Source: Hybos culiciformis (lineage: Eukaryota > Arthropoda > Insecta > Diptera > Hybotidae). From it: 64,000 bases of DNA. Positions 61,301 through 64,000 of the stretch are shown here, piece by piece. Below the pieces are notes generated by a model. It was not told where the DNA came from. It saw nothing but the letters and a program-made list of their open reading frames with translations, and ran no database searches. The stretch is from assembly GCA_964007475.1 (NCBI GenBank), contig OZ023273.1:114809812-114873811 (forward strand). The letters run 5' to 3'. Numbering within the stretch: the first letter of the stretch is position 1; each line of letters starts with the position of its first letter. The position numbers and the translations under genes are program-made.

Positions 61301-64000
61301 AGTCACACAATATTTTAAACTTTTTTTAAAACAGTAAGTGACAATTGAAAGCTTTCAACATGAGATTATTATTAATACTAATATATGTTAAAAGAAGATT
61401 ACTCTACATAAAAGTATTTGAAAAAAAAAGAAGCAATTCATATTACATCAAGTGTTGGTGTTCATCACCACAATATTGATGGTATTAAAAAGATATTTTT
61501 TCCACCAATGATATGTTTGCAATGAATTAAGTTTTTCTATTATAAAATTTTATTAAAAATTGGCAAATAATTATAAATTCAATATATAGAAAAGATTTGA
61601 ATATTAAGGCTCGGAAATTTATTATGATATAATTCTTTGCAACTCATCAGTTTGCATCCAAGTAACCTAAGTAGTTACACTTGTATAGAAAATTTTACTT
61701 TGAAAAAATTTCAATTTTTAGGCATATTTTTGGATGAATATTGAGAAAGTAGAATTTAATTTTAATAAATTTTTTTTTTCATGCACAATCCTAGCAAAAA
61801 TAGAAATATTCTTTTCTACCTTTGTGAAACTTTATTTTGCACAATGCCATCCAAAAATAAATTAAACGACCTTTATAAGGTTTTCAAACAAAAACTCTAT
61901 AAATCAAAACTGTTTTGTTTCTGAATTGTTTATGTAGCTACCTTACCTTACCCATAAAAAAATACATATTTACATAGAAAATTAATTATTTCTTAATCTG
62001 AATCGTATAAAAATGATTTATAATGTATTTAAAAAAATCATTTAAATTTTGCATCATTTTTAATTAGATTTTTATGTAAGTGTTTAAATTTTTTAATGAT
62101 TTTAAAAATATGAAGAAAAATGTCAAAGTTGCGAAGAAACCATATACAATATGTAAAACTATTCGCAAAAAAAACAATTCAACAATAAAATCAAAATAGT
62201 TAAATTTTCTTTCTCTTCAACGTACTACATTTTTTGTAAAATTTTATATAAAATACAAGGTTTATATATTTAACAATTTGTACGGTAGAAATTTAAGAAA
62301 ATTTAGGGTGGAAGAAGTCATTAAAATATAATTAAAATGCGCATGAGAAAGATCCACAAAAAATAAGAGTAAACATACAAAAAGATTAATTGACCAATTA
62401 ATTACGATTTTAAAACGCTAAACATAACCACTACAGTAATTAATGTTAATTGTAATTTAAAATTTTTGAGATTGTATGAAAATTCAATTAATAACTTAAT
62501 TAATATTCATATAAATATGTAAATTATATTTAAAAATATCCTTGTTATATCAATAGCAGATCTCAAACACTAGTCCGAATGTTGAGCCCTACCCTATTCC
62601 GAATAGTGAGGCGATAATAAAAACTGCCCTACTGAACGTAAAAAGTTAATTTAACATTTTGTTATAAAAATAAGACATGTACATTCGGCAAAAAATTAAT
62701 TCAACAGTCAAATTTGAACATCAACTTTCTATGAAGTTATAAAAAATGATGATTAAAATCTATTATTTAAAAAAAAATACTTATAAACTGTCTTACTAAT
62801 TAAAAATCCTACGCGTTTTTATTAAAATTAACAAATTGAGTCTACATACTATGTACACAGTACAATGTACATTTAATCTGAACAAAAGTTTTTCATATTT
62901 ATATGCATACCATTTATTATGTTCAAATATGAACTGAAAATATGAAGGGAAATATGTATCTGTTAGTATTTATAAATATTAAACCAGAAATAAATTGTCG
63001 GACTATTCGTAAGTATTACTGTTACCTTGATCTATAAAATAATATATTTTCGAATTTATTTGATTTTAGAATAAGCCCGGTGTATTTTCGTTTCTAATAC
63101 AAGAATTTATTGTTTTTAGATTTCTATTTATTTTATTTTAAAATAAAAATTTATTTTTAAATAAAAAAAACTAATCTCCATAAATAAAACTATAAAATCA
63201 AATTAATATTTACATAATTTTTTTTATAAACAAATATGCGCTACTGAATTGTGTGTTCTTTTGTAATATTTCACTTCATATTGCAAAATCAGATCAAAGA
63301 TTTTTAATTTGCTACTTAGGTATGTACATTTTACTAGTTAATTTTTAGAAGAAATTGGTAACGTTGTTTAACATAGTTTCCCAATAATAGTTATTATATT
63401 AATCTCTTTAAAAATCGTAAATTATTCTAACACTCGAAAGTACGTCCTGGTATTAATTTAATTAAATGATGCAGCTTTTTAGGTAAAAGTCGTTACCGTT
63501 AATGAAAATATACATATTTTTTTTTTAATTAAAACTTTATTATGTTTAATGTGAGTAAAATAATAATTTGGGGTCACTTTAAGAATGAATAAATAATACT
63601 TTGATCTCATAACAAAATTCCAACCTTTTAAATATTTCTTTCTTGCATATTTTTTCCGTACATTTTCTCTAGGATTTACATGTTAAAAATTCTAATATTC
63701 TTATATTACTCACATATCATTAGATAATCATGCAAATTAAATGTGAAAAATAGCGTGTAACACCTTCTGATTTATTTATGCACCGAATTTAATTAAAATT
63801 CATATTAAATATGGAAATTCTATGATAAAAAAAAAACCAAGCTATTATTATACATAAATTATGTATATAAGATTTATTCAATTGAAATCTTTCAAGTGTC
63901 CAATCATTAAAAGTCTTGCTAACATTAATTTTATTTAAAGTAGGTATGTAGTTGAACAAAAAAAAAAAATTAAAAACACTCCTAAAATATGAGTAAAATT
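61301..64000. other. AT-rich DNA, no gene seen
   Basis: No exon, RNA gene or structured repeat recognised to the window end. Confidence 0.5.

Overview
The window is AT-rich eukaryotic nuclear DNA, most likely from an insect. Three things point there: spliced genes with short introns and AT-rich intergenic DNA, TTAGG-type repeats (28.49-28.51 kb, 49.58 kb), and a transposon set typical of insects (a Ty3/mdg1-like LTR element, a Helitron, hAT-like and PIF/Harbinger-like non-autonomous elements). I cannot fix the order or species. A 200-N scaffold gap lies at 21218-21417. Nothing bacterial, viral-particle-like or CRISPR-like was seen.

Layout. 0-6 kb: gene-free apart from one hairpin-bearing repeat (family A). 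6.1-13.3 kb: a complete Ty3-type LTR retrotransposon on the minus strand, with LTRs identical by eye, a 4-bp target duplication, primer site, polypurine tract, a small basic ORF, gag, and pol in the -1 frame behind a canonical slippery heptamer. 13.3-21.2 kb: no gene seen. 21.4-23.5 kb: a scrambled tandem array of a roughly 400-bp unit. 26.4-35.75 kb: the host-gene region, all on the minus strand. Its best gene is a six-exon gene (31728-35746, 939 codons, every splice phase consistent) encoding a Cys-cluster protein with a 33-residue tandem repeat. Two further spliced exons (27670-29185) and a probable terminal exon (26396-26633) lie downstream, and by splice phase they could belong to the same gene. 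The intervening 29.2-31.7 kb is filled with two insertion elements.

36-45 kb is transposon-rich: hairpin repeats, a TIR element (37.35-38.28), a palindrome-filled element (39.28-39.91) whose termini align with those of the element at 31.12-31.64, family A copies (one carrying a nested hAT-like insertion), and a Helitron (43.24-44.51) containing a 120-bp minisatellite. 45-58 kb is nearly empty, apart from a frame-broken or spliced gene fragment at 47.8-48.1 and a GC-richer open segment at 51.8-52.0. 58.2-61.3 kb holds two family A copies in opposite orientation around a unit with GGTTGCCAC repeats and a decayed PHD-like zinc-finger coding fragment.

The retrotransposon genes act together: sORF and gag from one RNA, then protease-RT-RNase H-integrase by frameshifting. 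The host genes are of unknown function. The most unusual signals are the paired palindrome-word elements at 31.1 and 39.3 kb, the Cys-cluster/33-residue-repeat gene, and the frameshifting retrotransposon with an extra small ORF. All homology statements are from memory and pattern reading; no search was run.
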